Assembly (NCBI RefSeq): GCF_018070075.1
Contig: NZ_JAGPXE010000004.1
Location: 124,001 to 188,000 of the forward strand
Length of the DNA stretch: 64,000 nucleotides
Origin: Saccharopolyspora endophytica
GTDB lineage: Bacteria > Actinomycetota > Actinomycetes > Mycobacteriales > Pseudonocardiaceae
Direction of reading: 5' to 3'
The notes under the pieces were generated by a model. The model saw only the letters and a list, made by a program, of their open reading frames with translations. It was not told the origin of the DNA and searched no databases. The position numbers and the translations under genes are program-made. Below are positions 51,989-60,679 of the stretch, piece after piece (within the stretch, counting starts at the first letter, position 1; each line of letters opens with the position of its first letter).

Positions 51989-52813
51989 ATGCACGACGAG
52001 CGTCCCGTCACCGACATCGACACCTCCTCGCCCAGCGTCGCCCGCGGTTACGACCACTGGCTGGGCGGCAAGGACAACTTCGAGGTCGACCGGACGATCC
52101 TCAAGGCCATCGAGGAGATCGTGCCCGAGGCCCGCCCGCTCGCCCAGGAGAACCGGTACTGGCTGATCCGGGCCGCGCGGTTCCTCAGCTCGCCGCTGCA
52201 CGCCGGCATCGACCAGTTCCTGGACCTGGGCTGCGGGCTTCCGACGATGCAGAACGTGCACCAGGTCGCCCAGGCCAACAACCCGGACGCCGTCGTGGTC
52301 TACGTCGACAACGACCCGACGGTCGCCGCCTACGGGCGGGCGATGCTGGCGGAGAACGAGAACACCCACTTCTCCATCAACGACCTGCGCCACCCCGACG
52401 AGATCCTCGGCGACCCGGTGATCACCGCGAACCTGGACTTCGAGCGCCCGATCGCGCTGATCCACTCGGGCACCATGCACCACGTCTCCGACGAGCACCG
52501 GCCGCGCGAGGTCATGCAGCGCTACGTCGAAGCGCTCGCCCCCGGGTCGTACGTGGCGATGTCGCACTTCAGCTGGCCGCCGGACTCGGAGTCCTACCGC
52601 GAGATGGCCCGCACGATCGAGGGCACGCTGCACGAGATGGTCGCGTCCTGCTGGTGGCGCAGCAACGAGGAGGTCCTGACCTTCCTCGACGGCCTGGACG
52701 TCCTCTCCCCCGGCCTGGTCCGCACGGTCGACTGGTGGCCCGAAGGCCCCTCGCTCACGCCGAGGTCGGAGATCACCAACCTCATCTACGGAGCCGTGGC
52801 GAGGAAGCCCTGA
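51989..52813 (+). CDS. SAM-dependent methyltransferase, DUF574 family
   Basis: This 274-aa protein starts with the family hallmark SPSVARGYDHWLGGKDNFEVDRTILKAI. The SAM-binding glycine motif is FLDLGCGLPTMQNVHQVAQ. Later segments VVYVDNDPTVAAYGRAML and LIHSGTMHHVSDEHRPREVMQRYVEALAPGSYVAMSHFS are also typical. Actinobacteria have many such genes; substrates are unknown. ATG 51989 matches the family start; an upstream in-frame start is not supported. Confidence 0.9.
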   Translation: MHDERPVTDIDTSSPSVARGYDHWLGGKDNFEVDRTILKAIEEIVPEARPLAQENRYWLIRAARFLSSPLHAGIDQFLDLGCGLPTMQNVHQVAQANNPDAVVVYVDNDPTVAAYGRAMLAENENTHFSINDLRHPDEILGDPVITANLDFERPIALIHSGTMHHVSDEHRPREVMQRYVEALAPGSYVAMSHFSWPPDSESYREMARTIEGTLHEMVASCWWRSNEEVLTFLDGLDVLSPGLVRTVDWWPEGPSLTPRSEITNLIYGAVARKP

Positions 52814-52824
52814 CCTCCGCGTCG

Positions 52825-52870
52825 GGCGGTCCTGGCCCGTCCCGCCCGGACGGTTCGGACCAGAACCGCC
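52825..52870. terminator. Hairpin between the methyltransferase and peptidase genes
   Basis: Arms GGCGGT-C-CTGG and CCAG-A-ACCGCC (52825-52835 and 52860-52870) can pair around an inner GC-rich stem. It lies between two convergent genes and probably ends both transcripts. Confidence 0.65.
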
Positions 52871-52886
52871 ACCTGGTGACGCCGGG

Positions 52887-54323
52887 CTAGTCCCGCTGGG
52901 GGCGGGGGAAGGTCACCGGGCTGCGGTGGCCGTCGGCGTCGATCGCGCGCACGCCGAAGAAGACGTTGTCCTTCGACAGGTCGATCACCGCGGTCGTGAC
53001 GTCGCCGACGTCGATGCGGTGCGTCCAGTCGGAGTCGGTCGTCTCGCGCCACACGACCTCGTACCCGGCCAGGTCCGGTTCCGGGCCGCGTTCCCAGGCC
53101 AGCTCGGTGTCGTTGGTCAGGTTCGCGGTGCGCACGACCACGCCGGTGGGCGCGCCCGGCCCCTGCGCCAGCGACCAGATCGCCGCCAGGTTGACCTTCG
53201 CGACGCGGGCGATGTAGCCGAAGTCGCAGAACTCCGGCAGGTCCCCGTAGCGGACGCCGCCCTCCTCGCGCACGTCCTGGTGCTGGTGCCGGAAGTCCTC
53301 GTTCGGCTCGGTGAACCGCGCTGCCGGATAGCCCTTCTCGAGGAACGGGATGTGATCACCACCGCGCAGGAAGCGGTCTCGGCGGTAGATGACCCGGACG
53401 TCCATCCCCGTCGCGGAGTTGGCGGCGACGTCGGTGACGAAGCGGGAGAGCTGACGCGAGGGTGAATCGTTCTCTCCACCCACCGAGCGCCGGGTCTCGG
53501 CCTCCTCGGGGGTTTCCGAGGTGGGCACGCCTTCGGCGAACAACCGGATGGTGCGCGGATCGGAGGTGCCGTCGTCGGCGCGGCTGGCTCCGACGATGTC
53601 GTCGGTGAACATCGCGCGCACGTCCACGCCGTCGGCGGCGAAGCGCTCGGCCATGTGGTTCGCGCCGTAGAGCCCCTGCTCCTCGGCGGCCACGGCCGCC
53701 AGGACCACTGTGGACTCGATCGGCTCCTCGGCCAGCAGCCGCGCCAGTTCGAGCACGACCGCCACGCCGGAGGCGTCGTCGTCGGCACCGGGCGCATCGC
53801 TGACGGCGTCCATGACGTCGGTGGCGCGGGAGTCGTAGTGCCCGCTGACCACGTGCACCCGATCCGGGTCGGTGGTGCCGCGGATGGTGGCGACCACGTT
53901 GGTGATCCGGGTGGTGACCGGGATGCGGTTGGCGGGCTCCTGGTCGTAGGACTGCAGCTCGACGGTCATCCGCCCGCCGGAACGGGCCGCGCAGGCCTGC
54001 ATCTCGGCGAACAACCAGTCGCGCGCGGCTCCGATGCCGCGCTGCGGGTCGTCCTGGCTGGACAGGGTGTGCCGCGTTCCGAAGCTCACCAGCCGGCGCA
54101 CCACGTCCTCGATCCGCCGCTCGTCGACCTGGGCGAGCAGCGCGCGCAACCGCGCGTCGGGCTCCTGCGGCGAGATCGGATCACCGGGCGGCAGCGCTCC
54201 ACCTCCGACCGGCCGCAGGTCGGCGGCCCCGGCGGTGCCGGTGAGCACGACGGCGCCGGTGATGCCGGCGGAGGCGGACAGGAAGGCGCGACGGCTGTGA
54301 CCAGCACCGGATGTGAGACCCAT
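52887..54323 (-). CDS. Secreted M28 zinc aminopeptidase with Tat signal and FN3-like tail
   Basis: This 478-aa protein has a Tat signal, SRRAFLSASAGITGAVVLTG (residues 10-29). The M28 zinc ligands are visible: His in VVSGHYDSRA, bridging Asp in GADDDASG, the catalytic Glu pair in AVAAEEQGL, an Asp in MFTDDIVGA and a His in EDFRHQHQDV. Residues about 385-478 form a fibronectin-III-like domain (TELAWERGPEPDLAGYEVVWRET). It would be exported folded with zinc and cleave N-terminal residues from peptides. No clear ribosome-binding site precedes the ATG; it may be leaderless. Confidence 0.88.
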   Translation of the reverse strand: MGLTSGAGHSRRAFLSASAGITGAVVLTGTAGAADLRPVGGGALPPGDPISPQEPDARLRALLAQVDERRIEDVVRRLVSFGTRHTLSSQDDPQRGIGAARDWLFAEMQACAARSGGRMTVELQSYDQEPANRIPVTTRITNVVATIRGTTDPDRVHVVSGHYDSRATDVMDAVSDAPGADDDASGVAVVLELARLLAEEPIESTVVLAAVAAEEQGLYGANHMAERFAADGVDVRAMFTDDIVGASRADDGTSDPRTIRLFAEGVPTSETPEEAETRRSVGGENDSPSRQLSRFVTDVAANSATGMDVRVIYRRDRFLRGGDHIPFLEKGYPAARFTEPNEDFRHQHQDVREEGGVRYGDLPEFCDFGYIARVAKVNLAAIWSLAQGPGAPTGVVVRTANLTNDTELAWERGPEPDLAGYEVVWRETTDSDWTHRIDVGDVTTAVIDLSKDNVFFGVRAIDADGHRSPVTFPRPQRD

Positions 54324-54407
54324 GCACAGTTTCTACGTGTCCGCACGGGCCCGAAGAAGCGGCCGAAGAGGTCACCGGATGCCGCCGAACGGAGCACCCG
54401 CGGAGGT

Positions 54408-54995
54408 TCAGCTGAAGCCGTCGAGGACGCGCCGCTGGACGTCCGCGGCGAAGTCGTCGAAAGCGGCTGACACGCGCTGCTCGTCGCCGGTGGCCAGCAG
54501 GTCGACGAACAGACCGCGCAAGGTCGACATCAGCGAGGTCGCCACGGCCTGCGCCCGCGATTCCGGGCAGCCGTAGCGGACCAGCCCGGCGGCGATGAGG
54601 TCGTTGCGCTGCCGCATCGAGTCCGCGACGGCCTTGGTCAGCGCGGGGTCGCCGTACATGGCGTGGCCGGTGATCGCCACGAACAGCCGGACGTACCGGC
54701 GACCGCTCTCGCTGACGGCCCGGCGCCAGATGGCGCGCAGCGGATCGGGGTCGTCGCGCGGCATGTCGGGCAACGACAGCGTTTCGGCCAGCACCCGGTC
54801 GACGATCTCGGCGACGAGCCGGTCCTTCGACGCGAAGTGGTGGACCAGCGTCGCGTGGCTGACCCCGACCGACTCGGCGACCTTGCGCAACGACAGGTCG
54901 TCGAGCCCCTTCTCCAGGGCGTGTTCCGTCGCGGCGGCGAGCACCTCGCCGCGGCGGTGCTGGAAGCGCAGCTTCCGTCCGTCGACCCGTTCCAT
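54408..54995 (-). CDS. TetR-family regulator divergent from the cutinase-like gene
   Basis: This 195-aa protein has the TetR helix-turn-helix RGEVLAAATEHALEKGLDDLSLRKVAESVGVSHATLVHHFASKDRLVAEIV and a helical ligand domain. It is divergent from the secreted polyester-hydrolase-like gene; a palindrome 33 bp upstream of its start is the likely operator. It may therefore control the hydrolase. Confidence 0.85.
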   Translation of the reverse strand: MERVDGRKLRFQHRRGEVLAAATEHALEKGLDDLSLRKVAESVGVSHATLVHHFASKDRLVAEIVDRVLAETLSLPDMPRDDPDPLRAIWRRAVSESGRRYVRLFVAITGHAMYGDPALTKAVADSMRQRNDLIAAGLVRYGCPESRAQAVATSLMSTLRGLFVDLLATGDEQRVSAAFDDFAADVQRRVLDGFS

Positions 54996-55028
54996 GACGC
55001 CAGAGTAGCTGGTCCGAGAGATTGATTG

Positions 55029-55038
55029 ACCAATTGGT
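55029..55038. promoter_or_regulatory. TetR operator candidate ACCAATTGGT
   Basis: This is a perfect 10-bp palindrome inside TTGACCAATTGGTAGA, between the tetR start and the cutinase-like gene. Sites of the form TTGACCAATTGGTCAA are typical for TetR regulators. Confidence 0.65.
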
Positions 55039-55179
55039 AGAGCTACTTTAAAGTCGATCGCGTTCTGGAACGCTTGCTCGTGCGCCGAACGCGTTTCGAC
55101 GGTCGTGCGACCCGAGGAACTTCGCGAGGACCCATCCGGTGCGCCCGCTCGAAGGGCGCCTCCCCAAGAGGACGAATAC

Positions 55180-56070
55180 ATGGAATTGAAACGTTCCACC
55201 GGCCCCCTCTCCCGATTCCGGCGATTACTGGTCGTCTCCACGGCCGTGCTCGGGCTGGTCGGCGGCAGCGTCACGCTGGCCCAGGCGGCCGAACCCGCCG
55301 ACGTGCACGGTCCCGACCCGACCGAGGAGAGCATCACCGCCCCGCGCGGACCGTTCGAGGTCGACGAGGAATCCGTGTCGCGCTTGAGCGTCACCGGTTT
55401 CGGCGGCGGGACGATCTACTACCCGACCGACACCACCGACGGGCTGTTCTCCGCGGTGTCGATCTCCCCCGGCTACACCGGGACGCAGGACTCCATCGCG
55501 TGGCTCGGCCCGAGGCTCGCCTCGCAGGGCTTCGTGGTGTTCACGATCGACACCAACTCCACCTCCGACCAGCCCGACTCCCGCGCACGGCAGCTGCAGG
55601 CGTCGCTGGACTACCTCACCAACGACAGCAGCGTGAAGGACCTCATCGACCCGGCTCGGCTCGGCGTGATGGGCCACTCGATGGGCGGCGGCGGTTCGCT
55701 GAAGGCCGCGCTGGACAACCCGGCGCTCAAGGCCGTCGTCCCGCTGACCCCGTGGCACACCACCAAGGACTTCTCCGGGGTGGGCGCGCCGACGCTGGTC
55801 ATCGGCGCGCAGAACGACACGGTCGCGCCGGTTTCCCAGCACTCCAAGCCGTTCTACGAGAGCCTGCCCGACGACCCGGGCAAGGCATACCTGGAACTGG
55901 CCGGCGCCAGCCACTTCGCGCCCAACCGGGACAACACCACGATCGCCAAGTTCGGCATCTCCTGGCTCAAGCGGTTCCTCGACGACGACACCCGCTACGA
56001 CCAGTTCCTGTGCCCGCCCCCGGAGGGCGACCCGGCGATCTCGGACTACCAGTCGACCTGCCCGTACTGA
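55180..56070 (+). CDS. Secreted cutinase / PET-hydrolase-like polyester esterase
   Basis: This 296-aa protein has a signal peptide of about 37 residues (RRLLVVSTAVLGLVGGSVTLAQA). The mature chain follows the actinomycete cutinase pattern: SISPGYTGTQDSIAWLGPRLASQGFVVFTIDT, then DQPDSRARQLQASLDYL. The triad is Ser167 (GHSMGGGG), Asp213 (NDTVAP) and His245 (ASHFAPN); its 46 and 32 residue spacing equals that of Thermobifida cutinases. The substrate-stacking Trp is in LTPWHTT and the oxyanion Tyr in GYTG. C-terminal Cys residues in FLCPPP and STCPY fit the family disulfide. AAGAGGA lies about 8 nt before ATG 55180. It should hydrolyse cutin or other polyesters; PET activity is not proven. Confidence 0.9.
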   Translation: MELKRSTGPLSRFRRLLVVSTAVLGLVGGSVTLAQAAEPADVHGPDPTEESITAPRGPFEVDEESVSRLSVTGFGGGTIYYPTDTTDGLFSAVSISPGYTGTQDSIAWLGPRLASQGFVVFTIDTNSTSDQPDSRARQLQASLDYLTNDSSVKDLIDPARLGVMGHSMGGGGSLKAALDNPALKAVVPLTPWHTTKDFSGVGAPTLVIGAQNDTVAPVSQHSKPFYESLPDDPGKAYLELAGASHFAPNRDNTTIAKFGISWLKRFLDDDTRYDQFLCPPPEGDPAISDYQSTCPY

Positions 56071-56092
56071 CCCGGGTGGACAGGTGACCATC

Positions 56093-56122
56093 GCGGCGCC
56101 GGAACGGGGGGTCCGGCGCCGC
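56093..56122 (+). terminator. Hairpin after the cutinase-like gene
   Basis: Perfect 11-nt arms (56093-56103 and 56112-56122) enclose an 8-nt G-rich loop, 22 nt after the stop codon, between two convergent genes. Confidence 0.8.
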
Positions 56123-56130
56123 GGTGCTGT

Positions 56131-56682
56131 TCATCTGGACAGGACCGAGAGCAGCGCGTCGTAAGTCCGCTCGACGACCCCTTCTTCGCTGCTCAGGACC
56201 GTCACCGCCGGCCGGCTCCGCACGACCTCCGCGAGCTGGTCGTAGGCCCGGGCGAGGAATTCGGCCCCGCCTTCGCGCGCCACGATCCTCTTGACCTGCT
56301 CGTGCCAGTCCGGGTCACCGCCACCACCGCGCCGGGCGAACCGCTCCACGGAGCGCCGCCGCGTGTCCAGCACCATGACCTCGACGAACTCGGCGCCGCT
56401 GTCCCGAGCCACGGCCTCGAACCGCTCGATCTCCGCCGTCCTGGCCAGGTACTGCGGGAAGACCACGTCCCGCCCTCCTCGCAGGTGTTCCGCCGCCATC
56501 CGCAGGGCCAACGGCCGAACGATCTCCCCGACCTCGGCGAAGTGCTCCCGCCATCCGCCGATCAAACCGCGCAGCACGTCCACGTCGAGGTTGAGCACCC
56601 CCGCGTGCTCGTCGACGTACCGCCGGGCCAACGTCGACTTCCCGATCCCCGGAGGCCCGTTCAAGTGCACCATCCGAACCAC
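56131..56682 (-). CDS. P-loop AAA-type small kinase
   Basis: This 183-aa protein has Walker A NGPPGIGKSTLARRY (about residues 8-22) and LNLDVDVLRGLIGGW, typical of small P-loop kinases such as shikimate/gluconate/chloramphenicol phosphotransferase relatives. Helical lid segments with many Arg residues follow (DTRRRSVERFARRGGGG). The substrate is unknown. It is single and convergent with the cutinase-like gene. Confidence 0.8.
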   Translation of the reverse strand: MVRMVHLNGPPGIGKSTLARRYVDEHAGVLNLDVDVLRGLIGGWREHFAEVGEIVRPLALRMAAEHLRGGRDVVFPQYLARTAEIERFEAVARDSGAEFVEVMVLDTRRRSVERFARRGGGGDPDWHEQVKRIVAREGGAEFLARAYDQLAEVVRSRPAVTVLSSEEGVVERTYDALLSVLSR

Positions 56683-56775
56683 GCGACCACCCCAAGCACG
56701 AGGGCGTGCATTTCGTCCGAAACCTACACCCCGCGCTCCCGGGGAGACGCGTTCGCGGGAGCCGGCGCCGCGGGA

Positions 56776-58290
56776 TCAGGTTGCGTTCGGCTGGGTGGTT
56801 CTCGCTGGTAGGGGGTCGGTGTTCGGTGTCTCCCGGAGGGGCACCAGCAGCGAACCCACGACGCAGATGGCGAGGTTGAGACCCAGGCCGAGCAAGCCTG
56901 CCGGGATGCCGTGGAACTTGTCGATGTCGAAGACCGTCCAGGCGCCGGAGACCAGTGCGCCCGCGAGCATCCCCCAGAACAGCGGTCCCGCGGAGAGCCT
57001 GCGCCAGTAGAGGCCCAGGATGAACGCCGGGGCGATCTGGACGATGAGCTCGAACTTGAGCACGAAGATGTTGTACAGCGTGGTCGGCGGGTTCCAGGCG
57101 AGCACCAGCAGCAAGGCGATCGCGACCACGCCGGCGAGCTTGCCGACCAGGACCTGCTTGCGCTCGGAGGAGTTCGGCGCGATGTAGCGGCCGTAGAGGT
57201 CTCGCGAGATCACCGAGGAGAAGCTCAGCAGCGCGGAGTCCGCAGTGGACACGATCGCGGCCACCACTCCGCCGAAGAGCACGATCATCAGCGCGTAGAA
57301 GAACAGGTTGATGCCCGCGACCTCGTTGGCGATCAGCCCGACCAGCTGCTCCGAGTCGTCCTCCGACAGTCCCGGGAACATCCGGATCCCGATGATGCCG
57401 ACCACGAACACGACGCCGGTGGTGGCCAGCGGCATCCACGCCATGATCGCCAGCGACCGCTTGAGGGTGCGTTCGCTGCGGGCCGCGTAGATGCGCTGGA
57501 TGGCGTGCGGGTAGACCGCCGCACCGATGCCGATCATGATGATCATCGACAGCCAGTTCACCGAGTCCTCGCTGCTGGGCACACCGAGCTTCTCGGGCTC
57601 GTTGTCGGCCAGGTACTGCGTCACCGCGCCCAGGTCGCCGCCGACCAGGGACAGCGCGCCGATCAGCAGCACCGCCACGCCCACCAGCAGCGCGATGCCC
57701 TGCATGACATCGGTGAGCGCGACCGCGCGCATACCGCCCGACCACGAGTAGACGAGCATGACGACGACGAAGGCGATCACGCCGATCTGGTACGGGACGG
57801 TGTTGCCGGTGAGCCCGGAGATGCCCTGGCCCATCGCCACCAGCTGCTCCAGCAGGTAGTTCGCCAGACCCCACAGCATGAGCACCGTGACCAGCAGCGA
57901 CACCGGCGTGGAGCGGAAGCGGTGGCGCACCCAGTCGGTGGGGGTCACGAACTTCTCGCGCTTGGCGATGGCGTAGAGCCGGGGCGCGAACAGCAGGTAA
58001 GCGGCGATCACCGCGATCATGAACGGGACCGACTGCCACCAGGTGAAGCCGGAGCGGTAGGCCTCGGGCGCGTAGCCGACGATCGAGTTACCGCTGTACT
58101 GCGAAGCGTAGAGGGTGAAGAACAGGGCGACGAAACCGAGTCCGGATCCGCCGAGGTAGTAGCCGCGGGAGGTCTTCTGCTCCCCCTCGGGCTGGCCGCG
58201 TCCGGCGAAGTAGCCGATGACCAGCATGATGATCGCGTAGGCGGCCAGCACCAGGATTCCGCTGAGACCGGCGAAGCTCAGGCCGTTCAC
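56776..58290 (-). CDS. Sodium:solute symporter (SSS family)
   Basis: This 504-aa protein has about 13 membrane helices. Family motifs include the GYFAGRG region with SRGYYLGGSGLGFVALFFTLYASQYSGNSIVGYAPEAYRSGF and ALTDVMQGIALL. A sodium-site-like segment, AAIVSTADSALLSFSSVISRDLY, is near residue 345. The GTG start has GGAGG 6 nt upstream and overlaps the end of the small upstream gene (GTGA). Next on the same strand, upstream, are a class III CoA-transferase and a GntR gene, so a carboxylate substrate is likely but inferred. Confidence 0.88.
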   Translation of the reverse strand: MNGLSFAGLSGILVLAAYAIIMLVIGYFAGRGQPEGEQKTSRGYYLGGSGLGFVALFFTLYASQYSGNSIVGYAPEAYRSGFTWWQSVPFMIAVIAAYLLFAPRLYAIAKREKFVTPTDWVRHRFRSTPVSLLVTVLMLWGLANYLLEQLVAMGQGISGLTGNTVPYQIGVIAFVVVMLVYSWSGGMRAVALTDVMQGIALLVGVAVLLIGALSLVGGDLGAVTQYLADNEPEKLGVPSSEDSVNWLSMIIMIGIGAAVYPHAIQRIYAARSERTLKRSLAIMAWMPLATTGVVFVVGIIGIRMFPGLSEDDSEQLVGLIANEVAGINLFFYALMIVLFGGVVAAIVSTADSALLSFSSVISRDLYGRYIAPNSSERKQVLVGKLAGVVAIALLLVLAWNPPTTLYNIFVLKFELIVQIAPAFILGLYWRRLSAGPLFWGMLAGALVSGAWTVFDIDKFHGIPAGLLGLGLNLAICVVGSLLVPLRETPNTDPLPARTTQPNAT

Positions 58291-58553
58291 GCCCCACCTC
58301 CGGCTTCTTCTTCGGGCTCGTCGATGTTCCAGCGGCGCAGGCAGATCCAACTGGTCAGCGCGGCGAACAGCAGCGTGGAGACCACCGAGATCGCCATCCA
58401 GTAGGGAACTCCGAGCACCATCGGGTGCGTGGTGCCGGGCGGCAGGTAGAACGGGACTCCGAACAGCACGATCACCGCCATGCCCACCCACAACGAGCGG
58501 AGGCGGATCGGTTCGTACCTGGGGCGGTCCTGAGATCTTCGTTGATCCATCAT
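58287..58553 (-). CDS. Small membrane subunit coupled to the symporter (DUF3311-like)
   Basis: This 88-aa protein has a basic N-terminus and two membrane helices (SLWVGMAVIVLFGVPFYLPPG and YWMAISVVSTLLFAALTSWICL), then an acidic Gly/Ala tail. Small proteins of this type are often encoded directly before SSS symporters. It is coupled to the symporter by a GTGA overlap. The start is taken at ATG 58553 with GGAG 5 nt upstream; ATG 58550 is the alternative. Confidence 0.75.
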   Translation of the reverse strand: MMDQRRSQDRPRYEPIRLRSLWVGMAVIVLFGVPFYLPPGTTHPMVLGVPYWMAISVVSTLLFAALTSWICLRRWNIDEPEEEAGGGA

Positions 58554-58622
58554 GGACTCCGAATCGTTCTGTCTCGTACTCTTTTTCGCGCAGGATGGCA
58601 CACCTGGCCACACGGTGCCCAC

Positions 58623-58686
58623 GATTTCAACGGAAATCGGATCCCCGATTTCCGTTGAGATCCGGTCCCTGGTTTCCCTTGAAATC
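58623..58686 (-). repeat. Three-unit 24-bp-period element (copy 2) at a gene 3' end
   Basis: Units of 16 bp start at 58623, 58647 and 58671, again 24 bp apart with 8-bp spacers. Read on the minus strand the order is direct, direct, inverted, as in copy 1 (40613-40676). It begins 6 nt after the CoA-transferase stop codon in sense orientation. The first and last units are nearly perfect complements, so the RNA can form one long stem or an alternative one. Confidence 0.87.
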
Positions 58687-58691
58687 GTGGG

Positions 58692-59897
58692 TCAGATGAC
58701 GTTGTCGGAACGCCAGCGCGCGAGTTGCTCCTCGTCCGCGCCGAGTAGTTGGCCGTAGATCTCGGCGTTGTGCTCGCCGAGCTCCGGGCCGAGCGAGCGG
58801 ACCTCACCCGGCGTGTCGGACAGGCGCGGCACGACGTTCTGCATCGGGAACTCCCCCAGCTCGGGGTGCATCAGCCGGACGATGGCCTGCCGCGCCGCGA
58901 AGTGCGGATCGGCCGTCATGTCCGCCGCGGTGTACACCCGACCGGCCGGAACCCCCGCTTCGTGCAGCTTGTCGAGCACGTCCGCGGCGTCGAACCCGCG
59001 AGTCCAGGCGGCGATGAGCTCGTCGAGCTCCACCTGGTTCTCGCCCCGCGCGTCATGGGTGCCGTAGCGCTCGCCGGTGGCCAGTTCCGGTTCGCCCATC
59101 AGCTCGCACAGCCGCGCGAACACGGTGTCCCGGTTCGCACCGATGATGATCTCGGCGCCGTCGGCGGTCGGGTAGGCGTTGCTGGGGGCGATGCGCGGCA
59201 GCACCGAACCGGTGCGTTCCCGCTGGTAGCCGGCGATTTCCCACTCCGGCAGCATCGACTCCATGAACGCCAGGACCGCCTCGTAGATCGCGGTGTCGAC
59301 GACCTGGCCCCGCCCAGTGCGGTTGCGCGCGTGCAACGCCATGACCGCGCCCAGCGCCGAGAACGTCGCCGCCAGCGAGTCGCCGACGCTCACGCCGACG
59401 CGGCTCGGCGGGCGGTCCGGCTCACCGGTCACGTGCCGCATGCCTCCCATGGCCTCGCCGATGGCGCCGAACCCGGCGCGAGAGGCGTACGGGCCGTCCT
59501 GGCCGTAGCCGGTGACGCGGACCAGCACCAGCCGCGGGTTGATCTCCTGCAGCTCGTCGTAGCTCAGGCCCCAGCGCTCCAGCGTGCCCGGCCGGAAGTT
59601 CTCCACGAAGACATCGGCACCGGCCACGAGTTCGCGCAGGATCCGCTGCCCCTCCGCGGTGCGCAGGTTGGCGGTCACCGACTTCTTGTTGCGGGCGATC
59701 ACCGGCCAGGACAGGGACTTCCCCTCGTGCTTGACCTGCCCCCACTGCCGCATCGGGTCACCCGCGCCGGGGTCCTCGACCTTGATGACCTCGGCTCCGA
59801 AGTCGGCCAGCAGCTGGCCGCAGAACGGGCCCGCGATGAGCGTTCCCGCCTCGATGACGCGGACGTCCGACAGCGGACCGCTCCTCGTTGCCGTCAC
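58692..59897 (-). CDS. Class III CoA-transferase (CaiB/BaiF family)
   Basis: This 401-aa enzyme moves CoA between carboxylic acids. Signatures are VRVIEAGTLIAGPFCGQLLADFGAEVIKVEDPGAGDPMR at the N-terminus, ENFRPGTLERWGLSYDEL, and the catalytic Asp near residue 170 in VGVSVGDSLAATFSALGAV. The GTG start overlaps the gntR stop (GTGA). The divergent HMG-CoA lyase-type gene and the downstream symporter suggest uptake, CoA activation and cleavage of a branched hydroxy-dicarboxylate. Confidence 0.9.
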   Translation of the reverse strand: MTATRSGPLSDVRVIEAGTLIAGPFCGQLLADFGAEVIKVEDPGAGDPMRQWGQVKHEGKSLSWPVIARNKKSVTANLRTAEGQRILRELVAGADVFVENFRPGTLERWGLSYDELQEINPRLVLVRVTGYGQDGPYASRAGFGAIGEAMGGMRHVTGEPDRPPSRVGVSVGDSLAATFSALGAVMALHARNRTGRGQVVDTAIYEAVLAFMESMLPEWEIAGYQRERTGSVLPRIAPSNAYPTADGAEIIIGANRDTVFARLCELMGEPELATGERYGTHDARGENQVELDELIAAWTRGFDAADVLDKLHEAGVPAGRVYTAADMTADPHFAARQAIVRLMHPELGEFPMQNVVPRLSDTPGEVRSLGPELGEHNAEIYGQLLGADEEQLARWRSDNVI

Positions 59898-60553
59898 CGG
59901 GTTTCCTCCTCTTCCTCTTCCGGGCGCAGCAGCGTCGCCCGAGCGGCCAGCACGTGCGACTGCATGACGGAGTGCGCCCAGTCGCCGTCACCTGCCTCGA
60001 TGGCCTCGGTCAGCTCGCGGTGCTGGGTGAAGCTGCGGTGGAGCTCGGCGGTCGTGTACCGGTGGAACGTGCGGCGCACCAGCGGCACCTCGATCACCCG
60101 CGACAGCAGCTCCGGCAGCAGCCGCCGTCCGCCCGCCTGGTGGATGGCCTGGTGGAACTGCATGTTCAGCCGGGTGATCTCGTCGTGCGCCCCGTCGTCG
60201 TCGAGGCGCTCCAGCTGCCGCTCCATGGCATCGCAGAGCTCGCGCAGCGCTGCGACGTCGGCGTTGCCGCGCAGGGCGGCGTTGCGGGCGGCGTAGCTCT
60301 CCAGAACGCTGCGCAGCCCGAAGATCTCCTCGAAGTCCTCCGCGCTGAGCGAGACGACCTCGGCACCGCGGTTGGGCACCACCTGCACCAGGCCATCGGC
60401 CTGCAATCGGCGGATCGCCTCGCGCACCGGGGTGCGGCTCAGGCCGTAGTCCTCGGCGAGCTGTTCCTCGCGCAGCCGGGTTCCGGCCGGGCGCATTCCG
60501 GTGAGGATGTCCTCGCGAAGTGCCCGGTAGGCCCGCGCGGCAGCTTGTGACAC
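59894..60553 (-). CDS. GntR-family regulator (FadR/FCD type)
   Basis: This 219-aa regulator has a winged helix (RAYRALREDILTGMRPAGTRLREEQLAEDYGLSRTPVREAIRRLQADGLVQVVPNRGAEVV) and a helical FCD domain whose metal/ligand His residues are in MQFHQAIHQAGG and FTQHRELTEAI. GTG 60553 has GAAGGGA about 8 nt upstream. A start at GTG 60580 would lie inside the operator palindrome. It is coupled to the CoA-transferase gene and divergent from the lyase gene, with two identical operators between. Confidence 0.88.
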   Translation of the reverse strand: MSQAAARAYRALREDILTGMRPAGTRLREEQLAEDYGLSRTPVREAIRRLQADGLVQVVPNRGAEVVSLSAEDFEEIFGLRSVLESYAARNAALRGNADVAALRELCDAMERQLERLDDDGAHDEITRLNMQFHQAIHQAGGRRLLPELLSRVIEVPLVRRTFHRYTTAELHRSFTQHRELTEAIEAGDGDWAHSVMQSHVLAARATLLRPEEEEEETR

Positions 60554-60572
60554 GTCCCACTTCCCTTCGAAA

Positions 60573-60582
60573 TTGTGCACAA
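60573..60582. promoter_or_regulatory. GntR operator 1 (TTGTGCACAA)
   Basis: This is a perfect 10-bp palindrome fitting the FadR-type pattern TnGTn..ACnA, 20 bp upstream of the gntR start. An identical copy lies at 60658. Confidence 0.82.
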
Positions 60583-60657
60583 CCTAGCAATCAGATCTGG
60601 GCCTGAACAGACCTTGCGCCAGGTTGATGGAAAACGCAGCATTGCTTCGCACGCAGA

Positions 60658-60667
60658 TTGTGCACAA
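60658..60667. promoter_or_regulatory. GntR operator 2 (TTGTGCACAA)
   Basis: This is identical to the site at 60573, 85 bp away, and directly abuts the AAAGGAGG ribosome-binding site of the lyase gene. Bound repressor would block lyase expression; two sites facing divergent genes suggest joint control. Confidence 0.82.
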
Positions 60668-60679
60668 AAGGAGGCGATC

